Both the position numbers and the translations under genes were made by a program. A model generated the notes under the pieces. It worked only from the letters and a program-made list of their open reading frames with translations, did not search any database and was not told the origin of the DNA. A stretch of DNA of 64,000 bases from Eubacterium nodatum ATCC 33099 (lineage in GTDB: Bacteria; Bacillota; Clostridia; Peptostreptococcales; Anaerovoracaceae), in contig AZKM01000028.1 of assembly GCA_000510425.1 (NCBI GenBank), positions 30,920-94,919 on the forward strand. Direction: 5' to 3'. Shown here piece after piece: positions 17,371-27,744 of this stretch (positions are counted from its first letter, which is position 1; each line of letters opens with the position of its first letter).

Positions 17371-17415
17371 TTTATGATATCAGATCAAATTTCTTATTTA
17401 TGATATTATATCAAA
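17371..17415. repeat. Two 19-bp near-identical repeats, putative operator between the HAD gene and trkA
   Basis: TTTATGATATCAGATCAAA (17371-17389) and TTTATGATATTATATCAAA (17397-17415) match at 17 of 19 positions with starts 26 bp apart. Each is partly palindromic (TGATAT..ATATCA). They end 6 bp before the trkA -35 element, where an activator or repressor would be expected to bind. The regulator is unknown. Confidence 0.5.
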
Positions 17416-17420
17416 ACCCC

Positions 17421-17449
17421 TTGCAAAAATGAAGTTTCGGATATAGAAT
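17421..17449 (+). promoter_or_regulatory. Promoter of the trk operon
   Basis: -35 TTGCAA (17421-17426), 17-bp spacer, -10 TAGAAT (17444-17449), about 50 bp before the trkA start. Confidence 0.7.
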
Positions 17450-17501
17450 TATTTTATTTGAGAAGTTAAAAATATAGATATTTTTAAGAGGATGTTAAAT
17501 A

Positions 17502-18854
17502 ATGAATATAGTAATTGTAGGAGCCGGAAAACTCGGTTGCAGAGTTTCAGAGGCTTTGGTGGTAGGTGACCATGCCATCACGGTCATCGACAGAAATGAG
17601 AAAGTTTTGAGGAAGCTGTCCCAACAGCTTGAACTTATGACTATAAATGATGACGGAAGAAAAATTTCCACACTTGAAAGCGTAAATATCAAGAATGTTG
17701 ATTATCTTCTTGCATGTACAGACAATGATGAATCCAACATCGTAATTGCCTCCTTTGCAAAAAAACTGGGATGCAGTCATGTAATAGCAAGGGTTAGAGA
17801 ACCCGAACACATGAACCAGTTCACCTTTATTAAAAATGCCATGGATATAGACCATATAGTAAATCCAGATATGTCTATAACCGTTGAAATCTATAAGTAT
17901 TTAGCCGAAAAATATACACTCAGCAACGGTATTTTTACAAGTGGCGGTTTCGCCATGACAGAGTTCCCAACCAGACGATTCCCTTCCCTTTCCGGACTTA
18001 CAATGTCTGAAGTCAATGAAGTTCTTCCGGAAATTTTAATTGCCGCACTTTCCAGGAACGGCAAAATTATAGTGCCCCATGGAGAAGACAAGATCTGTGA
18101 CGGCGATTTTATTTATGCTGTAGGCAATCAAGAACAGATACAGGAACTGCATCAGCAAACCAGAGAGGACGGCAAATACACCAATATTCATAAGGTTATG
18201 ATTATCGGAGGAGGAAAAACCGGGTACTATCTCGCTCAGAAACTTTCCGCTTTCGGTGCAACAGTTAAACTTGTAGAAAGAAACATTGAACGATGCAGGT
18301 ACCTTTCTACTCACTTAGATAAGGTGATGGTTCTACATGCAGATGGAACTGATATAGATCTCCTCGAAGAAGAAAATCTAGATGAAATGGACGCTTTCGT
18401 CACTGCAACCGGTTATGATGAAGAAAATCTGTTGCTTTCCCTAAGTGCAAAACAACACGGCATTGACGATGTAATCGCCAAGGTCAGCCATGAAAATTAC
18501 ATGGGTCTTGTGGAAAAAATGGGTGTTGATATGGTTCTAAACCCACTGGACATCAGTGCCAGCAATATTTTAAGATATATACAGGGTTCAAAGCGAGTAC
18601 TTTCCTCATTCCTGATCCAAGGTCAGGCTCAGATTATGGAAGTCGTAGCAAATTCAAAAATGAGGCTCATAGGGAAACCTCTGAAAGAGTTGGACTTACC
18701 TAAAGAAATCCTTTTTGTAGCCATCAAACGAGGAGACAGGGTTATAATACCTAACGGCGAAACTACAATTAAACTGAACGACAGACTTACAATCTTTACC
18801 CTTTTAAGTGGTCTCAGTAAAGTTGAAAAACTTATGAAAACAAAAAATCGATAG
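17502..18854 (+). CDS. trkA: Trk potassium uptake regulatory subunit TrkA
   Basis: 450 aa peripheral membrane protein that gates TrkH. Two tandem RCK units: RCK_N1 starts VIVGAGKLGCRVSEAL, followed by an RCK_C domain to about 220; RCK_N2 starts MIIGGGKTGYYLAQKL, followed by a second RCK_C to the end. Both glycine-rich NAD(H)/ATP-binding loops are intact. It is 8 bp from trkH and shares a promoter with it. RCK_C domains are known binding sites of c-di-AMP in Firmicutes, a possible control here. Confidence 0.96.
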   Translation: MNIVIVGAGKLGCRVSEALVVGDHAITVIDRNEKVLRKLSQQLELMTINDDGRKISTLESVNIKNVDYLLACTDNDESNIVIASFAKKLGCSHVIARVREPEHMNQFTFIKNAMDIDHIVNPDMSITVEIYKYLAEKYTLSNGIFTSGGFAMTEFPTRRFPSLSGLTMSEVNEVLPEILIAALSRNGKIIVPHGEDKICDGDFIYAVGNQEQIQELHQQTREDGKYTNIHKVMIIGGGKTGYYLAQKLSAFGATVKLVERNIERCRYLSTHLDKVMVLHADGTDIDLLEEENLDEMDAFVTATGYDEENLLLSLSAKQHGIDDVIAKVSHENYMGLVEKMGVDMVLNPLDISASNILRYIQGSKRVLSSFLIQGQAQIMEVVANSKMRLIGKPLKELDLPKEILFVAIKRGDRVIIPNGETTIKLNDRLTIFTLLSGLSKVEKLMKTKNR

Positions 18855-18862
18855 GAGTTTAC

Positions 18863-20332
18863 ATGTCAGTAGTAAATGGAAAAAATGCCTATCGTGTACT
18901 GGGATTCATGTTGACTGCAATGGGAATTTCGATGATTCCGGCATTGATTGCAAGCATATATTTTCATGAATCGAAGCAGATAGTGCCATTTTTACTCACA
19001 ATTACAGCAACTATTTTAATAGGCAACATAATTGTTGTAGCAATTCCCCCTTCAGAAAAGAAAGCAAAAGCCAGAGACGGTTTTTTTATAGTATCTCTTG
19101 CATGGATACTTGCCTCTCTGATCGGTGCCGTTCCTGCTTTTGCCAGTGGTGCCATTCCAAGTTTCATTGATTCTTTCTTCGAAACCTGCTCTGGATTTAC
19201 CACCACAGGGGCTTCCTTAATAGAGAATATAGAAATCATGCCAAAGTCAATTTTACTTTGGCGTTCTTGTGCTGTCTGGCTCGGAGGTGCGGGAATTATA
19301 CTCTTTACTGCATTTGTTCTGCCGTTTTCAAGTATACGTGGTCATAAACTTGCCCGTCACCAACTTTCCCTTCAGCATATAGGAAAATTTCACCTAAAGT
19401 TTCACGGAACGGTTTCTAAACTTTTTAGGCTCTATGTATTTTTGACACTGAGCCTTATAATATTTTTTTATCTGGGTAAAATGTCTTTATTTGATTCCAT
19501 ATTACATGGTCTCAGTACTATTGGTACCGGCGGTTTTTCGACTTATAACAATGGTCTTGCCCACTTCGGAAATCCTTTTATTAATTGGGTCTGCATAATT
19601 TTTATGTTTATAGCAGGCTCTAATTTAAACCTCTGGCTGGGACTGAAAAAATATGGCATAAAAACCTTTAGAAAGAATGCGGAGTTTAAATTTTACTTGA
19701 TCCTGATTGTTAGTGCAAGTACTCTTATAAGCACAAACACCTATTTTTCCGGAATATTCACAACACCCTGCGAAGCGATAACAAGCGGTTTCTTTCAGGT
19801 TACTTCTTTTATCTCCACTTCAGGACAAAGACTTTCGAATTTTAATGCATGGCCAACCTTTTCAAAGATGATACTTCTTGCAATCATGCTAATCGGCGGA
19901 TGCACATCGTCTCTTGCAGGAGGTCCCAAGGTTCTCAGAATCCTTACATCTATACGATTGATTCAACGAGGAATTTCTATAAAACTTCATCCAAATAAAA
20001 TCTTCGTCATTTCAATTGACAAAAAAGAACTCCCGCAAGAGGTCAGCACAAATATTGCCAATTTCATGTTTCTGTACTTCTTCACCATTTTTTCGGGCTG
20101 CCTTCTGGTTTCAATAAATGATTTTGACCTGATAACAACATTTTCCGGAGTATTGGCATGCCTAAATAATATAGGTTTGGGATTTAACCTTGTGGGACCC
20201 ACCGGGGGATTTCATATTTTCTCCGGATTTTCAAAACTTATTCTATCACTGCTTATGATTGCAGGACGACTTGAACTTTTCACGCTTCTCATGCTTTTTT
20301 CACCTCATTACTGGAATCCCGACAGAGTATAG
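18863..20332 (+). CDS. trkH: Trk potassium uptake membrane subunit TrkH (copy 1)
   Basis: 489 aa integral membrane K+ channel-like transporter with four MPM repeats. Pore loops with the expected Gly are visible: GFTTTGASL, STIGTGGFST, FISTSGQRL and NNIGLGFN. It forms a complex with the TrkA gating ring encoded 8 bp upstream. Complete and in frame. Confidence 0.95.
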   Translation: MSVVNGKNAYRVLGFMLTAMGISMIPALIASIYFHESKQIVPFLLTITATILIGNIIVVAIPPSEKKAKARDGFFIVSLAWILASLIGAVPAFASGAIPSFIDSFFETCSGFTTTGASLIENIEIMPKSILLWRSCAVWLGGAGIILFTAFVLPFSSIRGHKLARHQLSLQHIGKFHLKFHGTVSKLFRLYVFLTLSLIIFFYLGKMSLFDSILHGLSTIGTGGFSTYNNGLAHFGNPFINWVCIIFMFIAGSNLNLWLGLKKYGIKTFRKNAEFKFYLILIVSASTLISTNTYFSGIFTTPCEAITSGFFQVTSFISTSGQRLSNFNAWPTFSKMILLAIMLIGGCTSSLAGGPKVLRILTSIRLIQRGISIKLHPNKIFVISIDKKELPQEVSTNIANFMFLYFFTIFSGCLLVSINDFDLITTFSGVLACLNNIGLGFNLVGPTGGFHIFSGFSKLILSLLMIAGRLELFTLLMLFSPHYWNPDRV

Positions 20333-20416
20333 CAATATAGCGTTACAAAGTTCACAAGAATGCAGGGACTGTTTGACGAATCCAACTAAAGTATAGTAAC
20401 ATGTGAGGAATTTAAA

Positions 20417-21879
20417 ATGCAGCTTAGTAATAAATCAATTTTAAAAATAATATGTTTTTTGCTTATATTAGAAGGGGTTGCCATGCTGCCGCCTTCAGTT
20501 ATGGCTTTTCATCAGGCAGAGCAAAAGTGTGCCACATCATTTTGCATGACGGCAATAGTTTGCCTGTGTGTCGGCGTTGGAATGCGCAAAACCAAGTACA
20601 TTTCCAAAAAATATAAACCAAAAGAGGGTTTTATTCTCATACTTTTTTGCTGGTGTTTTGTCATAGTTTTGGGAGCAATTCCATATCTCATGGCTAACCA
20701 CGGATATTCTCTGATTGACAGTATATTCGAATCCGCCTCCGGCTGGACTACTACAGGAAGTTCAGCAATAGAAGGGAATCTGCCTCACTCTCTCCTTCTC
20801 TGGAAAACCATAACAGGATGGTTGGGAGGACTAATCGTAATAATTTTTTCCACGGCAATATTGCCTTACCTGGGAATAGGTGCTCAAAAACTTGCCATCG
20901 TTGAGATTCCCGGACCTGATCTGGAAAAACTGGCACCGAGATTTGAAGATGTAGCAAAAATTATAGCAATAATTTATGCTTTAGAAACATTAATATTTTT
21001 CATACTGCTTATTCCCTCCAGAATGTCGGTTTACTATGCCCTTGTGCACACACTTTCCACAGTTTCCACATCGGGAATTATTAGTTTTAATGCAGCTCAA
21101 GGCAATTTCATGATTACAAAATATGCACAGATTATCCTTACGCTTGCAGCACTCACAGGCGGTTTAAATTACTTTGTATTTTTCCTTATATATAAGAAAA
21201 ACTAAAAACAGCCATAAAAAACTATGAAGTGAGGGTTTACCTTCTTATCTTTTTAGCCTGTGGAATTCTCGTCAGCATTTCACTAATAAAAAGCGGAATG
21301 TATCAAAGCGTAACGGACAGCCTCTGTTATTCCTTTATGCAGGTTATTTCCTTTGGAACTACAACAGGGTTTAAGATGACGAATTTGACGAACTGGCCTA
21401 CTTTTACAAAAATGCTGCTCATAGTTCTTACCCTGGTCGGCGGATGTACATTCAGTGCCGGTGGTGGGATAAAAATTATAAGATTTGTAGTAATTTATAA
21501 ACTTATTGTCAGAGGCGTCTATAAGAGAATCCATCCAAAGGCCATCAAACCTGTCATGTTTGAGAAAAAACCCCTTGCAGCGGATATGGCATCTTCCATT
21601 ACATCCTTTGTCCTGCTTTATTTTGGAGTTTTCATGCTTGGCAGCATATTGATAGCATTGGAAAATTTAGATATGGAAACTACCTTCAGTGCAGTAACTG
21701 CAGCACTCAGTACCAACGGCACTGCCTTTGGTATGTTAACAAATCACAACTTCAGTATTTTCTCACCGATTGCAAAGCTGGGGCTTTCCATATTGATGCT
21801 TGCGGGAAGACTTGAGTTATATCCTGTGATTATTCTGATGACAAGATTATTCTGGAAACCGAACAAATCCAATACATAA
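20417..21879 (+). pseudogene. trkH: Second TrkH paralogue, split by a one-base frameshift
   Basis: The first segment (20417-21205, 262 aa) carries pore loops GWTTTGSS and STVSTSGI and stops right after LIYKKN. The second frame (from about 21205 to 21879) continues with VYLLIFLACGILVSI, pore loops FGTTTGFKM and STNGTAFG. Adding one A to the A5 run at 21197-21201 restores LIYKKKLKTAIKNYEVRVYLL and a protein of about 487 aa, the same size as copy 1. So this is a complete trkH apart from one missing base. It is 84 bp after copy 1. If the shift is real, the cell keeps one functional channel subunit with the single TrkA. Confidence 0.88.
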
Positions 21880-21966
21880 ACAGCAGGTTTTGCCTGCCTT
21901 GACCCTGCAAATCACAAGTGATATACTTATTGAAAATACATAATAAGAAAGACAAGGAAAGACAAG

Positions 21967-22968
21967 ATGTTAGAAACAAATTCAAAAAAAGATAGAGTTT
22001 TTTCGGGAATTCAACCTTCAGGAAATCTCCACTTGGGAAATTATCTGGGTGCAATAAAGCAATTTATTGAGTTGCAGAATGACAACGAATGTATTTACTG
22101 TGTCGTTGACATGCACGCAATTACCGTTCCCCAGGATCCGAAAGCCCTGCGAAACCATATTTTAGACTTATCCGCACTATATATTGCAGTTGGTCTGGAT
22201 CCAAAGAAATCCATTTTATTTGTGCAGTCTGATGTACCCGGACATGCAGAACTCAACTGGATTTTAACGTGCAACTCGTACACCGGCGAGCTTTCAAGGA
22301 TGACTCAATTCAAATCCAAAAGTCATATGCAGGAATCCGCTCCAACGGGGCTTTTCTGCTATCCTATACTTATGGCTGCGGATATTTTATTATATGATAC
22401 AAATATAGTTCCGGTCGGCAATGACCAAAAACAACATGTTGAGCTATGCAGGGATATTGCAAAACGAGTAAATAACACACGTAAGGAAACTTTCGTAATT
22501 CCCGAAGGAAGATTTATGAAAGCCGGGGCAAGAATTATGGCTCTGGATGACCCTGCCAAAAAAATGAGCAAATCTGCAGCAAATATTCACAGTACTATTT
22601 CCCTGCTTGATACCCCAAATAAAATAAAAAAATCCATAATGAAAGCCACTACAGATTCTGAAGGTATCATACGATTCGATATCGAAAGTAAACCCGGCAT
22701 CAGCAATCTAATGAGCATATACAGCGTACTTTCCGGAGAAAGCTTTGCTGATATAGAAACTTCATATAAGGGTAAAGGTTATGGTGATTTCAAAAAGGAT
22801 TTAGTCGGAATTGTGCAGGAGTCTCTTGCCCCGATTCAAAATCGTTACGAAGAAATTCGACATTCCGACGAGCTGATTTCCGACTTAAAAAACGGAGCCG
22901 AACGTGCGAATGAAATTGCGGAGAAAGTAATGAAACGAGTGAAAGAGAATTTTGGTCTCGGACTCTAA
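21967..22968 (+). CDS. trpS: Tryptophan--tRNA ligase
   Basis: 333 aa class I aminoacyl-tRNA synthetase. The HIGH-like motif is PSGNLHLGNYLGA (about residue 12) and the KMSKS motif is present as KKMSKSAAN (about residue 199). Length is standard for TrpRS. It follows the trk genes on the same strand with an 87-bp gap; I see no T-box leader in so short a space. Confidence 0.97.
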   Translation: MLETNSKKDRVFSGIQPSGNLHLGNYLGAIKQFIELQNDNECIYCVVDMHAITVPQDPKALRNHILDLSALYIAVGLDPKKSILFVQSDVPGHAELNWILTCNSYTGELSRMTQFKSKSHMQESAPTGLFCYPILMAADILLYDTNIVPVGNDQKQHVELCRDIAKRVNNTRKETFVIPEGRFMKAGARIMALDDPAKKMSKSAANIHSTISLLDTPNKIKKSIMKATTDSEGIIRFDIESKPGISNLMSIYSVLSGESFADIETSYKGKGYGDFKKDLVGIVQESLAPIQNRYEEIRHSDELISDLKNGAERANEIAEKVMKRVKENFGLGL

Positions 22969-22991
22969 AAAATTTTAAAAACCGCTATATG

Positions 22992-23938
22992 CTAACTATC
23001 TATATTCCCTTGACTGTCTTTCACCTCACCATAGGTAAAGAAAGAAAGCCCTATCCATATCAATGCAAAGGCTGAAAACTGGATCACATCAAAGGGTTCC
23101 TTAAAAAGAAATATTCCAAGTATAAGGCTAAGCGAGGGGGACACATATTCTGTAAGTCCCAGTGTCACAAGTGGTAATTTTGTAGCTGCTCGGGAAAACA
23201 GACCTAATGGAATTGCAGTCAGAAGTCCGCTTAAAAGCAGCAGAAAAAATTTTACTACTGCCTCTGTCCCTATACCTGCTGCAGCACATACAGCAAACGC
23301 TCCCATTCTTGCCGTTTCCAGTTTTATAATAATGATTAAAGCTATAGGCATTAAAAACACTGTTTCATAAAAAAGAGATTGTATCGGTTTCGTTTTAATA
23401 TTTTTTTTTCTATAGCTGCATATATAGAAAAGGTTCCTGCAAGCCCCAGAGAAATTAAGGGAACTTCTCTGTAACCGATAATCATTACTCCCAATCCGAT
23501 TAATGCCATCATAAGTGCTGTCTTTTTGCTTCGGTTAAGTTTTTCTTTAAAAAATATCATTCCAAAAGCACAGACAACTAAAGGCTCTAAGAAATATCCC
23601 ATGCAGGTCTGAATAACATAGTTTGCATTAACCGCCCAGATATACAAACTCCAGTTTGCGGTAATTAAAATTCCTGTGGTTATATGGGTTAAAACTAATT
23701 TTTTATCAGTAAACAGAGGCTTTACGGTATTTTTAAAACCATAAAAAAACACTGATCCTATAAAACATACTATTGCCATCATGGTGATTCTATACAGTAT
23801 TATAACTTCAGAGCTTATAGGTTTGAGACTCTGCCAATATATAGGAATAATGCCCCACAAGGTGCTGCAGCCTAAGGCTGCAATCAGCCCCTGTCTATAC
23901 GTTCTATTATCATAAATTTGTAAATTTCTTTCTTCCAT
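22992..23938 (-). pseudogene. rarD: RarD/EamA-type permease, split by a one-base frameshift
   Basis: The upstream frame (ATG at 23938) encodes the RarD start GLIAALGCSTLWGIIPIYW and about five membrane segments, then goes off at the A9 run at 23401-23409. The remaining frame, ending at 22992, encodes FLMPIALIII and the last EamA repeat ending in ALIWIGLSFFTYGE. Adding one A joins them as EKKNIKTKPIQSLFYETVFLMP, giving about 315 aa and ten membrane segments, typical of RarD. RarD proteins are predicted drug/metabolite exporters. It follows polC on the minus strand. Confidence 0.88.
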
Positions 23939-23959
23939 AATCTTAGTTATATATAAAAC

Positions 23960-26900
23960 TCAAAGCAAGTTCCACGCAATCTGATCAGTTTCCGGAAGGT
24001 CGCCGAAAACATTATGTTCTTTCAAAATATCCACAACACTTCTCCCAATCTTAGCTCTGTTCATGGCATCCTCGATCGTATCAAAAGGTTTTTCATTGTA
24101 AGCCTCCTCCAAGGCCTTTGCCGCCGTCTCTCCGACCCCGTTAAATGCAGCAAAGGGTAATATTACTTTTCCATCCTCTACCCAGAACTTTAGAGCCTTG
24201 GATTTTCCTATTTCAGCATCTACAAAGGTGAATCCGCGAGCATACATTTCATAAGCAATCTCCAGGATAAGCGCCTCGTCCTTTTCTTTCTTTGTTGCAT
24301 TTTTTCCCATGGCTTCTATGACATCATATCTCTCCAGGATAGAATTTTTACCGGCTAAGATCACATCTGCATTGAAATCCTGAATATAACTGGAAAATAC
24401 CGTAGCATAGAACTCAACAGGATAGTATACCTTATACCATGCCATTCTAAATGACATCATAACATATGCGACAGCGTGTGCTCGTGGGAACATATACTGG
24501 ATTTTTATGCAGGAATCAATATACCACTTAGGAACACCGTGTTCATCCATTACAGAGAGTTGTTCGTCTTTAAGCGGTCTGTTCTTTCTGACATCTTCCA
24601 TTATCTTAAATGACATTTCATTCTCGATGCCCTTAAGCATCAGATAATTCATAATATCATCTCGGGTAGAAATCACTTCACGCATCGTGGCAGTACCTGA
24701 CTTGATATAATCACGAGCATTATTCAGCCATACATCAGTTCCATGGGAAAATCCTGATATTCTAACCAGATCTGCCATCTTGTCCGGTTTGGTATCATCG
24801 AGCATCTGCCGTACAAATTTCGTTCCAAACTCAGGGATAGCAAATGTTCCATGTTTAAAACGATAATCTTCATCTTTAATTTCTAACGCTTCGACACCAT
24901 TGAAAATAGACAGTACCTTTCTGTCGGAAAGGTCTACACTGAGAGGATCTATGCCTGTAAGGTCCTGCAATTGTCTTATCATCGATGGAACATTATGACC
25001 TAAAATATCGAGTTTAAGCAAATTCTGATCAATCTTATGATAATCAAAATGAGTGGTTATAATACCTGATTTTGAATCATTTGCAGGATGCTGGATTGGA
25101 CAAAACTCGTAGATTTCCCTATCATCAGGAACGATAACTATACCGCCCGGATGCTGACCTGTAGTTCTTTTCACCCCTTCACAACCGGAAGCCAGCCTTG
25201 AAATCTCGAAATTATTAATGTCTCTCTGAGTTTCTTCTGCAAATTTTTTCACAAATCCCATCGCAGTTTTTTCTGCGATGGTTCCTACGGTTCCGGCTTT
25301 AAAAACATTTTTTTCGCCAAATATTTCTCCTACATATTTATGAGCATTCGGTTGATATTCCCCGGCAAAGTTAAGATCTATATCAGGCTCCTTATCTCCC
25401 TTAAAGCCCAAAAATGTTGCAAATGGAATGGTAAATCCGTCTCTATTCATAAGGTTTCCGCACCTTGGACAAACCTTTTCATCCATATCAATTCCACAAT
25501 CATATTTTGTCATATCACCCCACTCAAGTGTTTTGCAATTCGGACATATATAGTGTGGATTTAACGGGTTAACTTCTGTAATCCCTGCCATGGTGGCAGC
25601 AAACGAAGATCCCACGGAACCTCTGGATCCCACCAGATAGCCATCTTCCAACGATTTTTTTACCAGCATTTGGGCGGATACATACATAACTGCATAGCCA
25701 TTGCTTATGATAGCATTAAGCTCTGTGTCAAGGCGCTGCTGAATTACTTCCGGAAGTGGATCGCCATAAATCTCATGGGCTTTATCCATGCAGGTTTTTC
25801 TTAATATTTCTTCTGCACCCTCAATTTGGGGCGGACATTTTTCCGTAGGAACAGGTCTGATTCCATCTTCAACCATATCTGCTATAAGGTTCGTATTTTC
25901 CACAACAACTCTATAAGCATCTTCCTCTCCAAGATAACCGAACTCCTCCAGCATTTCCTCAGTGGTCCGCATATATAGCCCCTGACCGTTTTCTGCATCC
26001 TTAAAACCCTTTCCCATCATTATTATGTTCCTGTAGATTGCAGACTCCGGCTCATCGTAATGGGCATCTGTAGTTGCAACTACAGGTTTGCCCAGTTTAT
26101 CACCCAAAGCCAAAATTCTTCTGTTTATGTTGCGTAAATCTTCCTCTGAGTTCACATTTTCATATCTATCATTGTCAATCATAAATTTATTGTTAATCAG
26201 TGGTTGTATTTCAAGATAATCATAAAAAGAAGCTATTCTCTCAATTTCCTCTTCGGGGAGGTTCCTTGACACGGCACGATATATCTCCCCCGCCTCACAA
26301 GCAGAGCCGATGATTATTCCGTCTCTGAGAGATGATATTACGCTTTTAGGCAGCCTCGGTTTTCTGTAAAAATAATTTAGATGTGAGGTTGAAACTAATT
26401 TATAAAGATTCTTTACTCCCTCCTGGGTTCTTGCAATAAAGATTATGTGATTTGTAATCACCGGATTTTGTTTGTTCCCTTTATGATCAATGTTTCCCTC
26501 TTCATCAATTCTTCCTTCATCATCAAAGACATAACCCTCCATACCGAAAAGCACTTTAATTCCGTTGTTCACTCCGCATTCAGCGGCATCCGGAAAGCCT
26601 TGAACAACGCCATGATCTGTAATTGCAACAGCAGGATGTCCCCATCTTGCTGAAGTCCCCACCAGAGTACTTATCTCATTGAGTCCGTCCATATCGCTCA
26701 TTTTAGTATGGGCGTGAAGCTCAACTCTTTTCTTGCCGTGATAGTTGTCTTCCCTTTTCGGCATCGGCTTTACCTGTATAGTTTTCACCATGACACCGAG
26801 GCAATGGTCGTATTGACTCCATTCCGTCTCCCCCATAGCTTCAATATAAAATCCTGTCCTGATTTCCCTCTTGATTTTTTCCCAATAATCATTTTTTACG

Positions 26901-27733
26901 AAAAATTTAAGCATCGCAGAGGTTGTTTTATCAGTAATTAACAGAGTAACCAAAGATTTGTCGTTTCTAATAGGTCTGGAACTTATATTAAAAATCGTTC
27001 CGCCAACTACCACCTTACCGAGTTCCGGTGTGAGAGATGAGAGCGGGGTTTTATTTCCACTAACAATACCCATGACTTTTGTACTGCCTCTGCGACGTTT
27101 AGCGCCTTCGTTAAAATTCCCATTTGCTGAAAGCCCATCAGCACCATCTGAGTTTTTTAGCTTCTTAGGTGAAGTAACAGGCTGCATTGCCGCAAGCTTT
27201 TCTTCCCTCACATGTCTTTCCATTGCAATTTCACATATTCCGTATTGAGCTTCATCGTTGTAGAAATTAACATCATATCTCTTCCCTATTGCATCATATA
27301 TAAGACCGGATATAGCACCGGATTCTGTTTTATTTAAATAATCTGTTGCTACTTTTCCAAGACAAAGAATTCTAATTTCGTCTCCACAAAGAGACAATTT
27401 ATCACATTTTGCCGATTTGATCATGGAATTACTCTTATCTGATAAATATCGCTCTACAATTAATGAAATTGTCTGTTCATCATCAATCTGAAAGTCTTCA
27501 CTATCGTATTCATAAAATATTTTTACTTTCAAATCCTCTGAAGTAGACTTTCTTATTGCTGATTTAATTTTCAACTCATCAGAAATCGGCACAACAAAAT
27601 TAAGGTTTACTCGCATCATCAGAGTTCTTTCATCCCTCATGATGAAAGCATCTTCAACATCACAGGTAAGCTCGGTTCTGTCTATATTTCCCAGTTTATC
27701 CCAGTCTATGCATTTCTCAAATAAGTCATTCAT
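23960..27733 (-). CDS. polC: DNA polymerase III alpha subunit PolC, lacking the inserted 3'-5' exonuclease domain
   Basis: 1257 aa. N-terminal PolC region (about 1-200), OB fold (about 215-330), PHP domain starting RVELHAHTKMSDMDG with AITDHG, then the polymerase core (GSRGSVGSSFAATMAG, zinc site CPNCK/CPRCG, catalytic EPDIDLNF) and helix-hairpin-helix C-terminus. In Bacillus PolC (about 1437 aa) the PHP domain is interrupted by an about 170-residue DnaQ-like exonuclease with a DxETTG motif. Here KVLFGMEGYVFDDEG runs through about 20 linker residues straight into the second PHP part (NHIIFIARTQEGVKNLYKL); no DxE motif is present. The frame is continuous. It is the last gene of the conserved pyrH-ispG block, 11 bp after ispG. 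Confidence 0.96.
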   Translation of the reverse strand: MNDLFEKCIDWDKLGNIDRTELTCDVEDAFIMRDERTLMMRVNLNFVVPISDELKIKSAIRKSTSEDLKVKIFYEYDSEDFQIDDEQTISLIVERYLSDKSNSMIKSAKCDKLSLCGDEIRILCLGKVATDYLNKTESGAISGLIYDAIGKRYDVNFYNDEAQYGICEIAMERHVREEKLAAMQPVTSPKKLKNSDGADGLSANGNFNEGAKRRRGSTKVMGIVSGNKTPLSSLTPELGKVVVGGTIFNISSRPIRNDKSLVTLLITDKTTSAMLKFFVKNDYWEKIKREIRTGFYIEAMGETEWSQYDHCLGVMVKTIQVKPMPKREDNYHGKKRVELHAHTKMSDMDGLNEISTLVGTSARWGHPAVAITDHGVVQGFPDAAECGVNNGIKVLFGMEGYVFDDEGRIDEEGNIDHKGNKQNPVITNHIIFIARTQEGVKNLYKLVSTSHLNYFYRKPRLPKSVISSLRDGIIIGSACEAGEIYRAVSRNLPEEEIERIASFYDYLEIQPLINNKFMIDNDRYENVNSEEDLRNINRRILALGDKLGKPVVATTDAHYDEPESAIYRNIIMMGKGFKDAENGQGLYMRTTEEMLEEFGYLGEEDAYRVVVENTNLIADMVEDGIRPVPTEKCPPQIEGAEEILRKTCMDKAHEIYGDPLPEVIQQRLDTELNAIISNGYAVMYVSAQMLVKKSLEDGYLVGSRGSVGSSFAATMAGITEVNPLNPHYICPNCKTLEWGDMTKYDCGIDMDEKVCPRCGNLMNRDGFTIPFATFLGFKGDKEPDIDLNFAGEYQPNAHKYVGEIFGEKNVFKAGTVGTIAEKTAMGFVKKFAEETQRDINNFEISRLASGCEGVKRTTGQHPGGIVIVPDDREIYEFCPIQHPANDSKSGIITTHFDYHKIDQNLLKLDILGHNVPSMIRQLQDLTGIDPLSVDLSDRKVLSIFNGVEALEIKDEDYRFKHGTFAIPEFGTKFVRQMLDDTKPDKMADLVRISGFSHGTDVWLNNARDYIKSGTATMREVISTRDDIMNYLMLKGIENEMSFKIMEDVRKNRPLKDEQLSVMDEHGVPKWYIDSCIKIQYMFPRAHAVAYVMMSFRMAWYKVYYPVEFYATVFSSYIQDFNADVILAGKNSILERYDVIEAMGKNATKKEKDEALILEIAYEMYARGFTFVDAEIGKSKALKFWVEDGKVILPFAAFNGVGETAAKALEEAYNEKPFDTIEDAMNRAKIGRSVVDILKEHNVFGDLPETDQIAWNLL

Positions 27734-27744
27734 TGTGCATCCTT

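Noticed and set aside
17343..17501. c-di-AMP (ydaO-type) riboswitch before trkA
   Set aside because: The region is short and AT-rich, and I found none of the conserved stems; the repeats look like protein-binding sites.
21880..21966. T-box riboswitch before trpS
   Set aside because: The gap is only 87 bp and shows neither the specifier stem nor the conserved T-box sequence.
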